A stretch of 35,961 nucleotides of DNA, from positions 1 to 35,961 of the forward strand of contig CAMLQS010000011.1 of assembly GCA_946482165.1 (NCBI GenBank), read 5' to 3'. This DNA comes from an uncultured Verrucomicrobiota bacterium. Its GTDB lineage: Bacteria > Verrucomicrobiota > Verrucomicrobiae > Opitutales > Opitutaceae. The position numbers and the translations under genes are program-made. The notes under the pieces were generated by a model. The model was not told the DNA's origin and did no database searches. It saw nothing but the letters and a program-made list of their open reading frames with translations. Position 1 is the first letter of the stretch, and every line of letters begins with the position of its first letter. Positions 1 through 7,699 of this stretch are shown piece by piece.

Positions 1-74
1 GGGAAAAGGGCAAGGAGATGGAGCGCCGCGGCGCCGGAGGCAAGACGGTCGGCGAAATCGGGGGGATTCGTTAA
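1..74 (+). CDS. possible 3' end of an upstream gene (partial)
   Basis: One frame (codons from base 3) is open from the window edge to a TAA at 72-74 and encodes about 23 residues rich in Gly, Lys and Glu, ending GEIGGIR. Third positions are mostly G or C, as in the real genes here. The piece is too short to identify, and chance openness is likely in such GC-rich DNA. The call rests only on codon composition and on the need for something upstream. Confidence 0.2.
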   Translation, partial: EKGKEMERRGAGGKTVGEIGGIR

Positions 75-149
75 AACGCATCCCGGGGGAGGAGCGGGCT
101 TGCGCGCGGTGGCGGAATGCCGGTTTTTCGAAACCGCTATCCCCGCGCC

Positions 150-572
150 ATGACCATCGCCGACGCCCTTCCGCTGATCCGCTCCCAATTCGAGCGCATG
201 AACACGCTCTACGGGCGTCCGGTGTTCGACGAGTGGGCGCTGCTCGGAATCGACGCGCGCGGCGAGGCCGCGGTGCTCGGCTACGAAGGGCCGCGGGAGC
301 ACAGCTTTGCCGATGAATTGCCCGCAGACGCCGCGGCGCTCCGCGAGGCGCAGGCCAAACGGGATTACGGCGTCGGCGACTTCGAGTTTGTCCACGAGGA
401 GGCGGGACAGGGCTTGGACGCGTTTTTGCGCGCCGGGCCGGCGGCCTATCTCGTGTGCAATCACACGGGCAAGGCGATGGCCGATATCCGCCGCGAACCG
501 CGTTGGCGCCAGGCGCAGGTGGCCTGGTTCAATCTCGCGGAGAAGTTTCGCGCCGATCCGGTGGCGGGCTGA
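150..572 (+). CDS. conserved-looking hypothetical protein
   Basis: A 140-residue soluble protein if started at the ATG at 150 (MTIADALPLIR). An in-frame ATG at 117 would add 11 Arg/Pro-rich residues and looks less natural. No signal peptide or membrane segment is visible. The sequence is globular, with a mixed charged N-terminal helix, a central acidic stretch and a C-terminal W-F-N-LAEKF motif. I do not recognise the family and assign no function. It converges on the phoH-like gene, from which it is separated by an inverted repeat at 590-686. Confidence 0.6.
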   Translation: MTIADALPLIRSQFERMNTLYGRPVFDEWALLGIDARGEAAVLGYEGPREHSFADELPADAAALREAQAKRDYGVGDFEFVHEEAGQGLDAFLRAGPAAYLVCNHTGKAMADIRREPRWRQAQVAWFNLAEKFRADPVAG

Positions 573-589
573 CGCCGCGGGACGGCGGA

Positions 590-686
590 ATTTCAACGCA
601 GAGACGCGGAGGCGCCGAGGCGCGGAGACGGGAACGGGCGCGAAGAGGTTTGGCTTCTCCCCGCCTTTGCGCCTCCGCGTTGAAAT
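590..686. repeat. imperfect inverted repeat with 'ACGCAGAGACGCGGAGGCGC' filler
   Basis: The left arm starts at 590 with ATTTCAACGCAGAGACGCGG and the right arm is at 663-686. The reverse complement of the right arm reads ATTTCAACGCGGAGGCGC, so the arms pair apart from an 8-base insertion (AGAGACGC) in the left arm. The element fills the gap between two convergent genes and could end transcription both ways, although no T-run is present. It belongs to the degenerate G/A/C-rich filler type seen again at 8893 and 17972. Confidence 0.6.
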
Positions 687-705
687 CCGATCCGGGCGGC
701 CGGGG

Positions 706-2247
706 TCAGAGCAGGTCGGCGGCGAGTTCGGCGAGACGGCTGCGTTCGCCCTTGGTGAGCTTCACGTGCGCGGCGAGCGACTGGCCTTTCATGCGGTCGT
801 GGCAGTAGACGAGGCCGTTGCTGCGCGAGTCGACGTAGGGGTTGTCGATCTGCGCGGGGTCGCCGATCAGCACGATTTTCGAGCCTTCGCTGATGCGCGT
901 GATGACCGTTTTCACCTCGTGGGGCGTGAGTTGCTGGGCCTCGTCGAGGATGAAGAAGCGCCGCGCGATCGAGCGGCCGCGGATGAAGGCGAGGGCCTCG
1001 ATCTCGACGAGCCCGCTCTTGATGAGGCGCTCGTAGGGTTTCATCGGCGCGTTGGGGCCGGAGCTGGCGGGCATGGGCGCGTTGCCGCTGGAGATGGCGG
1101 CCTGCGACATGGCGAGGGCGGACGCGCTCTTGTGCTTTTTCTTGGAGACTTTTTTCGCGGCGAACTGCGGGTCCTTGGGCGGCTTTGACGGGATCAGGAC
1201 TTCGAGCGCGTCGAAGTAGGGCTGAAGCCAGGGCTTCATTTTTTCCTCCATCGTGCCGGGGAGGAAGCCGATGTCTTTGCCGAGCGCGAAGACGGGGCGG
1301 GAGATGGAGACGCCGTCGTAGCGCGACTTGTCGTCGTGCGTCTGGTGAAGGGCGCAGCCGATGGAGAGAAGCGTCTTGCCGGTGCCGGCTTTGCCGAAGC
1401 AGGTGACGAGCGTGATCGAGTCGTCGAGCAGCGCGTCCATGAAGAACTGTTGCTCGAGGTTGCGTCCTCGGATCGGGATGCCGCCGGGGGCCTTGACCCA
1501 GTCGGGGATGTTGAGCCGGCAGACGCGGCCCTCGCCGTAGTAGCGGGCGGGCATCGTTTTCCCCTCGGTGGAGCGGAGGAGGATGTATTCGTTGAGCGTG
1601 AGGGTCTTCGCGGTCTCTTCGTCGAGGGTGAACTCGCCTTCGGAGGCGAAGCGCTGGAGCTCGTAGATGGTGACCTCGATCTCGCGGTAGTCGCCCTCGT
1701 CGTCGACCTCGGCGACCTTGTCGTTGAGATAGTCCTGCGCCTCGAGGCCGACGGCGCGGGCCTTGAGGGTGACGTTGACGTCCTTGGTGACGAGGATGGT
1801 CGGAGGCGGGTAGCAGGACTTCACGTAGAGGGCCGCGGCGATGATGCGGTTGTCCTTTTTGGCGAGGTCGGGGAGTATGGCGCGGAAGGCGATCATCGCC
1901 GGCGTGTCGCGCAGCGAGGGATCGGCGAGCCAGGGATTGATGATGACGGAGAGCGTTCCGCCGTTGGAGAGTTTCACGCCCTCGTGCATGGAGCGCGAAT
2001 CGGGCAGCAGCTCCGAGAGGATGCGATGCACGCGGCGGGCGTTGCGGCCGCGCTCGGTGGATTGTTCCGTCTTTATGCCGTCGAGCTCCTCGAGCACCTC
2101 GACGGGGATGGCGAGGTTGTTGTCCTCAAACTTGAATATCGACTGGGGATCGTGGAGGAGGACGTTGGTATCGAGGACGAAGGTTTTGGCCTTCGCGGAC
2201 ACCTTGAGCCGAGGTTTCAGACCGACCGAACCGGTAATGGATTCCAT
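706..2247 (-). CDS. PIN-PhoH family ATPase (PhoH2/YlaK type)
   Basis: A 513-residue cytoplasmic protein. Residues 20-165 form a PIN nuclease domain with acidic residues in DTNVLLHDP (26-34), VLEELDGIK (51-59) and KKDNRIIAAAL (130-140). Residues 240-513 form a PhoH ATPase with Walker A GKAGTGKT (285-292), Walker B FFILDEAQQ (431-439) and GDPAQID (462-468). Known PIN-PhoH proteins couple an RNA helicase-like ATPase to a sequence-specific RNase. A low-complexity Lys/Ser/Ala/Pro insert (about 354-403) sits between Walker A and B. The start at 2247 (MESITG) places the PIN domain normally. It is a single gene, convergent with its left neighbour and preceded by about 220 bp without a gene. Confidence 0.93.
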   Translation of the reverse strand: MESITGSVGLKPRLKVSAKAKTFVLDTNVLLHDPQSIFKFEDNNLAIPVEVLEELDGIKTEQSTERGRNARRVHRILSELLPDSRSMHEGVKLSNGGTLSVIINPWLADPSLRDTPAMIAFRAILPDLAKKDNRIIAAALYVKSCYPPPTILVTKDVNVTLKARAVGLEAQDYLNDKVAEVDDEGDYREIEVTIYELQRFASEGEFTLDEETAKTLTLNEYILLRSTEGKTMPARYYGEGRVCRLNIPDWVKAPGGIPIRGRNLEQQFFMDALLDDSITLVTCFGKAGTGKTLLSIGCALHQTHDDKSRYDGVSISRPVFALGKDIGFLPGTMEEKMKPWLQPYFDALEVLIPSKPPKDPQFAAKKVSKKKHKSASALAMSQAAISSGNAPMPASSGPNAPMKPYERLIKSGLVEIEALAFIRGRSIARRFFILDEAQQLTPHEVKTVITRISEGSKIVLIGDPAQIDNPYVDSRSNGLVYCHDRMKGQSLAAHVKLTKGERSRLAELAADLL

Positions 2248-2385
2248 TAGGTGGTGAACTGGTCAGCAACGCTGCGCGTGCGCGCAGGATTGTCGATGCC
2301 CGAGTGTGGGGTTTTGCGGGGAAACACGCGAATAACGGTGCGTCGCTCCGCATGTCGCGTGCCAGCGCGCCTCCCGACTCGACGA

Positions 2386-2403
2386 ATGCCCGTTGGCGGG
2401 CAT
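2386..2403. other. small perfect hairpin upstream of phoH-like gene
   Basis: ATGCCCG, loop TTGG, CGGGCAT gives a 7-bp perfect stem. It lies in the 223-bp gap between the phoH-like gene and the next minus-strand gene. It has no T-run and could be a 5'-leader structure or chance. Nothing else firm was seen in this gap. Confidence 0.3.
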
Positions 2404-2470
2404 GGGGGCGTGGCCGGATGCACCCATGCGGTGCATTTCGCACCACCCCTTCGGAGTCGTTGAGGCGCCG

Positions 2471-2788
2471 TCAAAATGCAGGCGGGGGCGCGGAATGGGC
2501 CGGAGGTTTTTTGGCCGGAGGCGCCCACAGGCGGATGAGCAGTTCGGCGAGATTGCGCATGCTCGTGCGGGCAAGCCCTTCGCGACGGGCATGACTGCGG
2601 AAGGGCTCGGCCACGCCCGCGCGCTCGACGTAGTAGCGCCAAAGTTCCCCTTCGACCGTAAAGGCGGCGGCATGGGGATCGCCCGCGCGACCCGCCTCGC
2701 GCTTCACCACGGTTTCCCAGTGGCGCCGTTCGTCGGGCTGCGAGTGGAGGTAGTCGTAAACCATTTGTTCGTTACGATTAAGGCTCAT
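2471..2788 (-). CDS. small conserved hypothetical protein
   Basis: A 105-residue protein starting MSLNRNEQMVYDYLHSQPDE. The frame is open much further upstream, but that part runs antisense to the next gene, so the ATG at 2788 is chosen. The body is charged and helical (WETVVKREAGRAGDP, LWRYYVERAGVAEPF, RTSMRNLAELLIRLW) and ends in a Pro/Ala tail. No signal peptide or membrane span is seen. I do not know the family. It is divergent from the membrane protein at 2948, and an 11-C run on its coding strand lies just upstream of the start. Confidence 0.65.
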   Translation of the reverse strand: MSLNRNEQMVYDYLHSQPDERRHWETVVKREAGRAGDPHAAAFTVEGELWRYYVERAGVAEPFRSHARREGLARTSMRNLAELLIRLWAPPAKKPPAHSAPPPAF

Positions 2789-2798
2789 GGTCGGCGGC

Positions 2799-2809
2799 GG
2801 GGGGGGGGG
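2799..2809. repeat. 11-base G homopolymer in a divergent promoter region
   Basis: Bases 2799-2809 are all G. The run begins 11 bases upstream of the minus-strand ATG at 2788 and lies about 140 bp before the plus-strand start at 2948. Runs this long are slippage-prone and in other bacteria can vary spacing in promoters or leaders. The exact length could also be a sequencing artefact. Confidence 0.75.
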
Positions 2810-2947
2810 AGATGGGAGAATAGCGAAGGCGCGAACGGGGGAAATGCAGGGAAAGCTTTGAGTGCAGCATCCGGTAAAACGCGAGAGCTCCGCCATCCCG
2901 CGTAACTTTTGCTCCGTTTTCCGGGTCCCCCCTGCTACTCCATTCCT

Positions 2948-3895
2948 ATGTCTAAACTCAAAGAACAAGCCCCAGCCATTGTCGTCACCGCGCTCGTGAT
3001 GGGCGCTTTGCTCGGCGGTTATGCCTACTACGTGAACGCGAAGGTCCTGCCGGCGCAGCGCCGCGCGATGGACGAAATGCGTTTCGCCCATGAAGCCGCC
3101 CTTGAGCGCAGCGCCGCCGAAACGCGCAAGGAAATCGCCGCCGTCAATCAGCTCCTCAAGGATACTATCGCCGCTCGCTCGGGCGGCGCGTTCCAAAACG
3201 AGGAGGAGGCCAAGGCGGCCGAGGCCGCTCAAGTCGCCAAACTCGCCGAGGCCGTCGCGCAGCGACTTCAGCCCTACAACCCGCTTCCCCGCACGCCCGA
3301 GGAGGCCGAGCAAATGCAGAACGCCCAGATCGACAAGGTCTCGGGTCGCCTTTCCGAGCGTATCCAGCCGATTCTTACCCAGATCGCGGGCGATCAAAAT
3401 CTCACCCGCGAATCGCTCAACCGCTACGCCGACCAGATATCCCGGCAGATAACCGGCGTCCTGACCGGGGAACTGGCCCGCAACGAGCGCCTCGGCACCC
3501 AGGTGCAGCTTACCCAAAGCCTCGCCCAGGAATCGATCGCGCTTTCTTCCGAGCTGACTGCCCTCTACCTCAGCTCGATCAAGGATCAGGGAGTGATCAA
3601 TCGCCTGCTCCTTTTGCCCGCCAACATCGTGCGCGACGCTTCCCGCTTCCAGCTTCTGAATAACGATGAGCGCCGGGCGAAAGAGACCGACCTTACCAAG
3701 CGGCTTCGGGACCTTCAGGGGCGCCTGGATGCCGCCCGGAGCGACACCGACTCGACCGTCGGGAATACTCCCAATGACGTCGCGGAGGGCAACGCCAGCG
3801 GTCTCGTCGTCGAACCTGCGGGCAATGCGTCCGGCACATCACTCACCGCGGCTCCCGTCCGCCAAGCTCCCACCCGGCCTTCCACCACTCGGTAA
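2948..3895 (+). CDS. membrane-anchored coiled-coil protein, unknown function
   Basis: A 315-residue protein starting MSKLKEQAPAIVVTALVMG. An in-frame start at 2909 would add 13 residues before the membrane helix and is not favoured. Residues about 9-28 form one membrane helix (AIVVTALVMGALLGGYAYYV). The rest is Glu/Gln/Ala/Arg-rich and helical, very likely coiled coil to about residue 270, with a Ser/Thr/Pro/Gly-rich tail. It probably sits in the inner membrane with a periplasmic rod. No enzyme motif is visible. A strong intrinsic terminator follows at 3918. Confidence 0.75.
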   Translation: MSKLKEQAPAIVVTALVMGALLGGYAYYVNAKVLPAQRRAMDEMRFAHEAALERSAAETRKEIAAVNQLLKDTIAARSGGAFQNEEEAKAAEAAQVAKLAEAVAQRLQPYNPLPRTPEEAEQMQNAQIDKVSGRLSERIQPILTQIAGDQNLTRESLNRYADQISRQITGVLTGELARNERLGTQVQLTQSLAQESIALSSELTALYLSSIKDQGVINRLLLLPANIVRDASRFQLLNNDERRAKETDLTKRLRDLQGRLDAARSDTDSTVGNTPNDVAEGNASGLVVEPAGNASGTSLTAAPVRQAPTRPSTTR

Positions 3896-3917
3896 AAGGG
3901 TGTTATTTTGTGCCGCC

Positions 3918-3957
3918 GGCGGAGTCGCGAATTTTGGCCCGCGACCCCGCCTTTTTT
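3918..3957 (+). terminator. rho-independent terminator after the coiled-coil gene
   Basis: GGCGGAGTCGCG pairs with CGCGACCCCGCC (one mismatch in 12) around a 10-base loop and is followed at once by TTTTTT (3952-3957). It lies 22 bases after the stop codon at 3895 and separates that gene from the dnaA leader. Confidence 0.85.
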
Positions 3958-4401
3958 CCGTCCGCGAACGTCGTAGTGACAATCTGGTGACGCCGCTTTC
4001 AGAGGGGAAACGCCCCCGGGTTTTCCCTTATGTTTTTGGCAACGAAAAAACGCGAAAACTTATGCGCCAAACGGCGGTGAATAACTTGTCGGAAACTTGC
4101 CCTTGAAAGGCCCGGCACGGTCCTCGTTACTCCGCCCCCGTTTTACTTCCCGGCGCAGGCCGGCGCGCTCTTTCCCACCACCCACGCTCCGCCTTCGTTC
4201 GGCCATCCGCCGAGAGATCTCCTAGCTCGCACGTCGTCAAACACTTGTGAGCCCGCCCGTCCGGCCCCTCCGCCGGGCGCCGGCTTCCCCCTCTTTCTCT
4301 CCGGTGTGACCATCTTGCAGGCAGGGAAAGGGTCGTGACGAAAAAGTCCGCTGCATGCGTTTTGTGAATAAACTTCCCAGCCCCCTCTCGTAACGCCCTC
4401 C
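3958..4401 (+). promoter_or_regulatory. dnaA leader with DnaA-box-like sites; possible origin or autoregulatory region
   Basis: This gap of about 440 bp holds no convincing gene. A perfect match to TTATNCACA (TTATTCACA, minus strand) is at 4363-4371, 31 bases before the dnaA start. A one-mismatch site (TTATTCACC, minus strand) is at 4076-4084 and a two-mismatch site (TTATGCGCC, plus strand) is at 4060-4068. The stretch 4019-4110 is clearly more AT-rich than its surroundings, with several A and T runs. Autoregulation of dnaA by DnaA is well known. Whether this is also the replication origin cannot be decided from so few boxes. Confidence 0.5.
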
Positions 4402-5799
4402 ATGCCCGTCGCCGCGTCCAGCTCCACTCACCTCTGGGATTCCGCCAAATCGGATTTGCGCGCCCTGTTCCCGGAGGACGTGTTTAAGCTCTGGTTCGAC
4501 CCGATCGTATGCTTGGACATGAGCCCCGATCAGCTCGTGCTCGGCGTGCCCAACGATTTCGCCGCGATTTGGATCAACGACAACTACATGGACTTGATCC
4601 TCCAGCGCCTGCGCCTGACCGCCGGTCGCGAGATCAAGGTCATCCTTCGCAAAGCCGACGCCGCGTCCGTGGTGGTTTCGGTCAATGCGTCCGATGCCGG
4701 CGTCGAGACCAACCGCATCCGGCCCGCCGCGCCGCGCCGTGTCGCCCGTCCGGTCGAGGAGCGCGCGCCGCGCCACACCGCGCTCTCCCCGCGCAACACG
4801 TTCGAGAACTTCGTCGTCGGCTCCAACAACCAGATGGCCGCCGCTGCCGCCCGCGCCGTCGCCGACGCGCCCGGCCAGTCCTATAACCCGCTTTTCCTCT
4901 ACGGAGACACCGGCCTCGGAAAAACCCACCTGATGCACGCCATCGGGCACGCCATCCTCGCGCGCCGCCCCGACGCCCGCATCGCCTACATCTCGGCCGA
5001 GACCTTCACCAACGACTTTATCCAGGCGATCCAGGAAAACGCCCTCACGAAATTCCGTCAGCGCTACCGCCACGTCGACGTCCTCCTCATCGACGACATC
5101 CAGTTTCTCGCCGGCAAAGAGCGCTCGCAGGAAGAGTTCTTCCACACCTTCAACGATCTCCACGGCGCCGGGAAGCAGATCGTTCTTTCCAGCGATCGCC
5201 GAGCCTCCGAGATCGAAAAACTCGAGGCCCGCCTCGTCTCGCGTTTCGAGTGGGGCCTTCCCGCCGACATCCAGCCGCCGGATTTCGAAACCCGGCTCGC
5301 CATCCTTCGCACCAAGGCCGCCGCCATGAAGTGCGAGTTGCCGGCGCCCGTCGCCGCTTTCATCGCCCAGCACATCGCGCGCAACATCCGCCGTCTCGAA
5401 GGCGCCCTGATCAAGGTCGTTTCCTACAGCCAGCTCAGCGGCAAGCCGATCGATTTGGCCGCGGCCGAGATGCTTCTTAAGGACGTTCTCATGGAGCAGG
5501 CGCAAAACCAGCTCACCATCGAGGGTATCCAGAAACGCGTGGCCGACCATTTCCAGATCCGCCACAGCGACATGACGAGCAAGCGTCGCCCCAACAACAT
5601 CGCCATCCCTCGCCAGATAGCGATGTATCTGACGCGCAACCTCATCCCCAAACACTCCCTCCAGGAAATCGGGGACGCCTTTGGTGGCCGCGACCACGGC
5701 ACCGTCATCCACGCGTGCAAGGCCGTGGACAACATGCTCGCCCAAGACGCGCACATGCGCGGACAGATCGAGTTTCTCCGCACGCAGCTCAGCCGCTGA
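4402..5799 (+). CDS. dnaA: chromosomal replication initiator DnaA
   Basis: A 465-residue protein of normal family length. Domain I is at about 10-85 (LWDSAKSDLRALFPEDVFKL). A short Pro/Arg-rich linker leads to the AAA+ domain, which has Walker A GDTGLGKT (168-175) and Walker B LLIDDIQFLAGKE (228-240). The C-terminal DNA-binding domain (about 365-465) carries the DnaA signature GGRDHGTVIHACKAV (428-442). It binds origin DnaA boxes as an ATP-bound filament and opens the duplex. The start ATG at 4402 is preceded by a pyrimidine tract and no Shine-Dalgarno motif. The gene stands alone, with no dnaN or gyrB beside it. Confidence 0.98.
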   Translation: MPVAASSSTHLWDSAKSDLRALFPEDVFKLWFDPIVCLDMSPDQLVLGVPNDFAAIWINDNYMDLILQRLRLTAGREIKVILRKADAASVVVSVNASDAGVETNRIRPAAPRRVARPVEERAPRHTALSPRNTFENFVVGSNNQMAAAAARAVADAPGQSYNPLFLYGDTGLGKTHLMHAIGHAILARRPDARIAYISAETFTNDFIQAIQENALTKFRQRYRHVDVLLIDDIQFLAGKERSQEEFFHTFNDLHGAGKQIVLSSDRRASEIEKLEARLVSRFEWGLPADIQPPDFETRLAILRTKAAAMKCELPAPVAAFIAQHIARNIRRLEGALIKVVSYSQLSGKPIDLAAAEMLLKDVLMEQAQNQLTIEGIQKRVADHFQIRHSDMTSKRRPNNIAIPRQIAMYLTRNLIPKHSLQEIGDAFGGRDHGTVIHACKAVDNMLAQDAHMRGQIEFLRTQLSR

Positions 5800-5805
5800 G
5801 CGGAG

Positions 5806-5867
5806 GGAACGGCCGGCGCCGTTCCATGGATGAAGTCGGATGGATGATGTCCGATGAATTCGGACAT
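5806..5867 (+). terminator. two hairpins just after dnaA
   Basis: Hairpin one (5806-5825) is GGAACGGC, loop CGGC, GCCGTTCC. Hairpin two (5847-5867) is ATGTCCGA, loop TGAAT, TCGGACAT. Both stems are perfect 8-mers within 70 bases of the dnaA stop codon. Neither has a T-run, so a role in termination or mRNA end protection is inferred only. Confidence 0.45.
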
Positions 5868-5970
5868 ACCTGATCGACACGGATCGAACCGAAACATCGG
5901 CGTCGCTTCTGTTGCCGCCTCGGAAAAACGCGTGTGCTCGCATTCGAGCCCGTTGCCGAATTTTCAGCCT

Positions 5971-6004
5971 TCATCCATCATCCATCTTCCATCATCCATC
6001 CACC
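5971..6004 (+). repeat. degenerate CATC/CATCC tandem tract abutting a start codon
   Basis: The 34 bases up to the ATG at 6005 are mostly TCATCCATCATCCATC-type units. Complementary units (GGATGGATGATG) occur at 5838-5849 downstream of dnaA, so a long imperfect hairpin could form across the gap. It leaves no Shine-Dalgarno sequence before the next gene. Confidence 0.6.
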
Positions 6005-6613
6005 ATGTCTCTTACACCCGAACAAAAAGCCGCCGTCTCCTCTTGGATCGTCGCCGGAGACAATCTCTCCGCCGTCCAGAAAAAGCTCCGCGACCAGTTC
6101 CAAGTGTCGATGACCTACATGGACGTCCGCTTCCTCGTGGACGACCTCAACCTCACGCTAACGGATCCTGCGCCCAAGGCCGACACCTCGGATGTCACCA
6201 AAGCCAAGGTCCCTTCGGCTGCGGCGCCCAAGCCCGCCCGCGCGTCGGAGCCAAAGGACCTTCTCGACAAGTCCAAGGAGAAGCTCGGACCCGGTGCCAA
6301 ACCTGACGCGGACGAGTCCGCCGCCGAGGATGACCTTTTGCCACCCGAGGAGGGCGATGCGCTCGAGGACGACGCGCTTCCGCCCGCGGCCGGCAACGTG
6401 ACCGTCGACGTCGACGGCGTTACCCTCATTCCGGGCGCGATCGCGAGCGGCACGGTGACCTTTAGCGATGGAGTGACCGGCAAGTGGATCGTCGATCAAT
6501 ACGGTCGCCCCGGCTTCACCGAAATCAGCCAGCCCGGCTACCGGCCGAGCAAGGAAGATGCGCAGCTGTTCATGCAGGAGCTCGACGCCGCGCTCCGGCA
6601 AAAAGGCTTCTGA
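6005..6613 (+). CDS. hypothetical protein with acidic Ala/Pro-rich linker
   Basis: A 202-residue protein from the ATG at 6005 (MSLTPEQKAAVSSWI). An upstream ATG at 5912 would translate the CATC repeat and is rejected. The N-terminal 55 residues are helical and resemble a small helix-turn-helix-like module (LSAVQKKLRDQFQVSMTYMD), but this is not a firm family match. Residues 60-135 are a disordered Ala/Pro/Lys/Asp/Glu linker. Residues 136-202 form a compact beta-rich domain ending in a helix (EDAQLFMQELDAALRQKGF). No signal peptide is present. Function is unknown. Confidence 0.75.
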   Translation: MSLTPEQKAAVSSWIVAGDNLSAVQKKLRDQFQVSMTYMDVRFLVDDLNLTLTDPAPKADTSDVTKAKVPSAAAPKPARASEPKDLLDKSKEKLGPGAKPDADESAAEDDLLPPEEGDALEDDALPPAAGNVTVDVDGVTLIPGAIASGTVTFSDGVTGKWIVDQYGRPGFTEISQPGYRPSKEDAQLFMQELDAALRQKGF

Positions 6614-6649
6614 TACCAAAGGGTGGTTGCTTTTGGATTTTGGTGGATG

Positions 6650-6705
6650 GGCGGGTCCCTGCCCGTGGCGCGATCTCCAAGCGGCGGGCGCAGGGACACC
6701 CCGCC
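6650..6705. repeat. inverted repeat in the 6614-6902 gap
   Basis: GGCGGGTCCCTGC at 6650-6662 is mirrored by GCAGGGACACCCCGCC at 6690-6705, with a 3-base bulge. The rest of this 289-bp gap shows no gene. The structure could be a terminator-like or mobile palindrome; there is no T-run. Confidence 0.4.
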
Positions 6706-6902
6706 TACCTTGGGCGGAAGAACCACTGTCGCAACGCCGTGGGTATACGCTTTCCCGCACCGGCGGCATCCTCCGTATGCGCAGTTAGCACGGCGAATGG
6801 CGAGGAACTGCCGGGCTTGCCTGCCTCGGATTACTGCGGCGCGAGCGAAATTTCTGAGCGCTGGGCGCCGAACAGGTTTAGGCACGCGCTTGGAGCGCCG
6901 TA

Positions 6903-7619
6903 TCAGGCGCCGACGGCCAGGCGACGGACCACGCGCTTGGCGGCGGCGCGGCCTGCCTTGACGGGCTGCGCCACCCACGAACCGCGTGGCATGGCCGTGG
7001 TCTCGGGCTCGGCGAGCATCGGCAACTGAGCCCTCACACGAGCGAGTTGACGGCGTTTGCTCCAGCGATTGGCAAGCCTGCACCAAGACTTTAGCGGGAT
7101 CAAGGTCGAGCAACCGAGGCCATCCACGAGCACGAAGCGTTCGCCGTGCGTCTCGTCCCAAGCGAGCACGATATTGTCCGCGGAAAAATCGCCGATCACC
7201 ACATCGCTTTCCGCGAAATCTCTCGCGAAACGTTCGTAGGCTTCGCGCACACGGGCGTCGTAGCCTCCGGCGCGCACGATGGCGCCAAGGCTCGGCGCGA
7301 TGCCGCCGTCGCGCGCCCTCAGCGCCTCGGTCACGAAGCCGAGGCCAAGATCGGTTTCCTCAAAGCCAAAAACCTGTTGAACGAAGGGCAGGCGCTTTCC
7401 GGTGCGATGATGACAGGCCAGATACTCCTCCACCTCGCGCTGCACCGCCACAAAACGGCCCACCCGGCGCCAGCGTTTATACCAAGCCGATCCTTTGCCC
7501 CAGCGTCGCTCGATAACCTCGGGACGAATCACCTTCACCAGTCGATCCGGGGCATGCGGATGCTGGTAAACCCTCCGGAGGGTTCCAGAGGCGATGGGCG
7601 AACGATGGGAGAGCGTCAC
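6903..7619 (-). CDS. YrbL-family protein kinase-like protein
   Basis: The protein is 238 residues if started at the GTG at 7617-7619, which gives (M)TLSHRSPIASGTLRRVYQH. This matches the N-terminus known for the PhoP-regulated YrbL family, in which a short MIxLS..SP leads to GxxRxxYxHP. An in-frame ATG at 7739 and a GTG at 7631 are alternatives; the ATG would overlap the neighbouring gene by 40 bases. Kinase-like landmarks are LVKVIRPE (ATP-site Lys), a C-lobe GDFSADNIVL (metal/catalytic region) and LVDGLGCSTLIPLKSW. It is a soluble protein. Substrates of the family are unknown. A basic tail (KAGRAAAKRVVRRLAVGA) is added. Confidence 0.75.
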   Translation of the reverse strand: MTLSHRSPIASGTLRRVYQHPHAPDRLVKVIRPEVIERRWGKGSAWYKRWRRVGRFVAVQREVEEYLACHHRTGKRLPFVQQVFGFEETDLGLGFVTEALRARDGGIAPSLGAIVRAGGYDARVREAYERFARDFAESDVVIGDFSADNIVLAWDETHGERFVLVDGLGCSTLIPLKSWCRLANRWSKRRQLARVRAQLPMLAEPETTAMPRGSWVAQPVKAGRAAAKRVVRRLAVGA

Positions 7620-7699
7620 GACAAGCGGCACGTCGAAACGTTCAAAAAAAGTTACAATTTGGTCAAGAACGCGCGAAGGGCCGTCTATTGGACACCTGT

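Noticed and set aside
4237..5943. Minus-strand open frame over dnaA
   Set aside because: Antisense to dnaA, with no recognisable domain.
5971..6004. CATC tract as a CRISPR or satellite array
   Set aside because: Units are 3-5 bases with no spacers; it is a short degenerate tandem tract.
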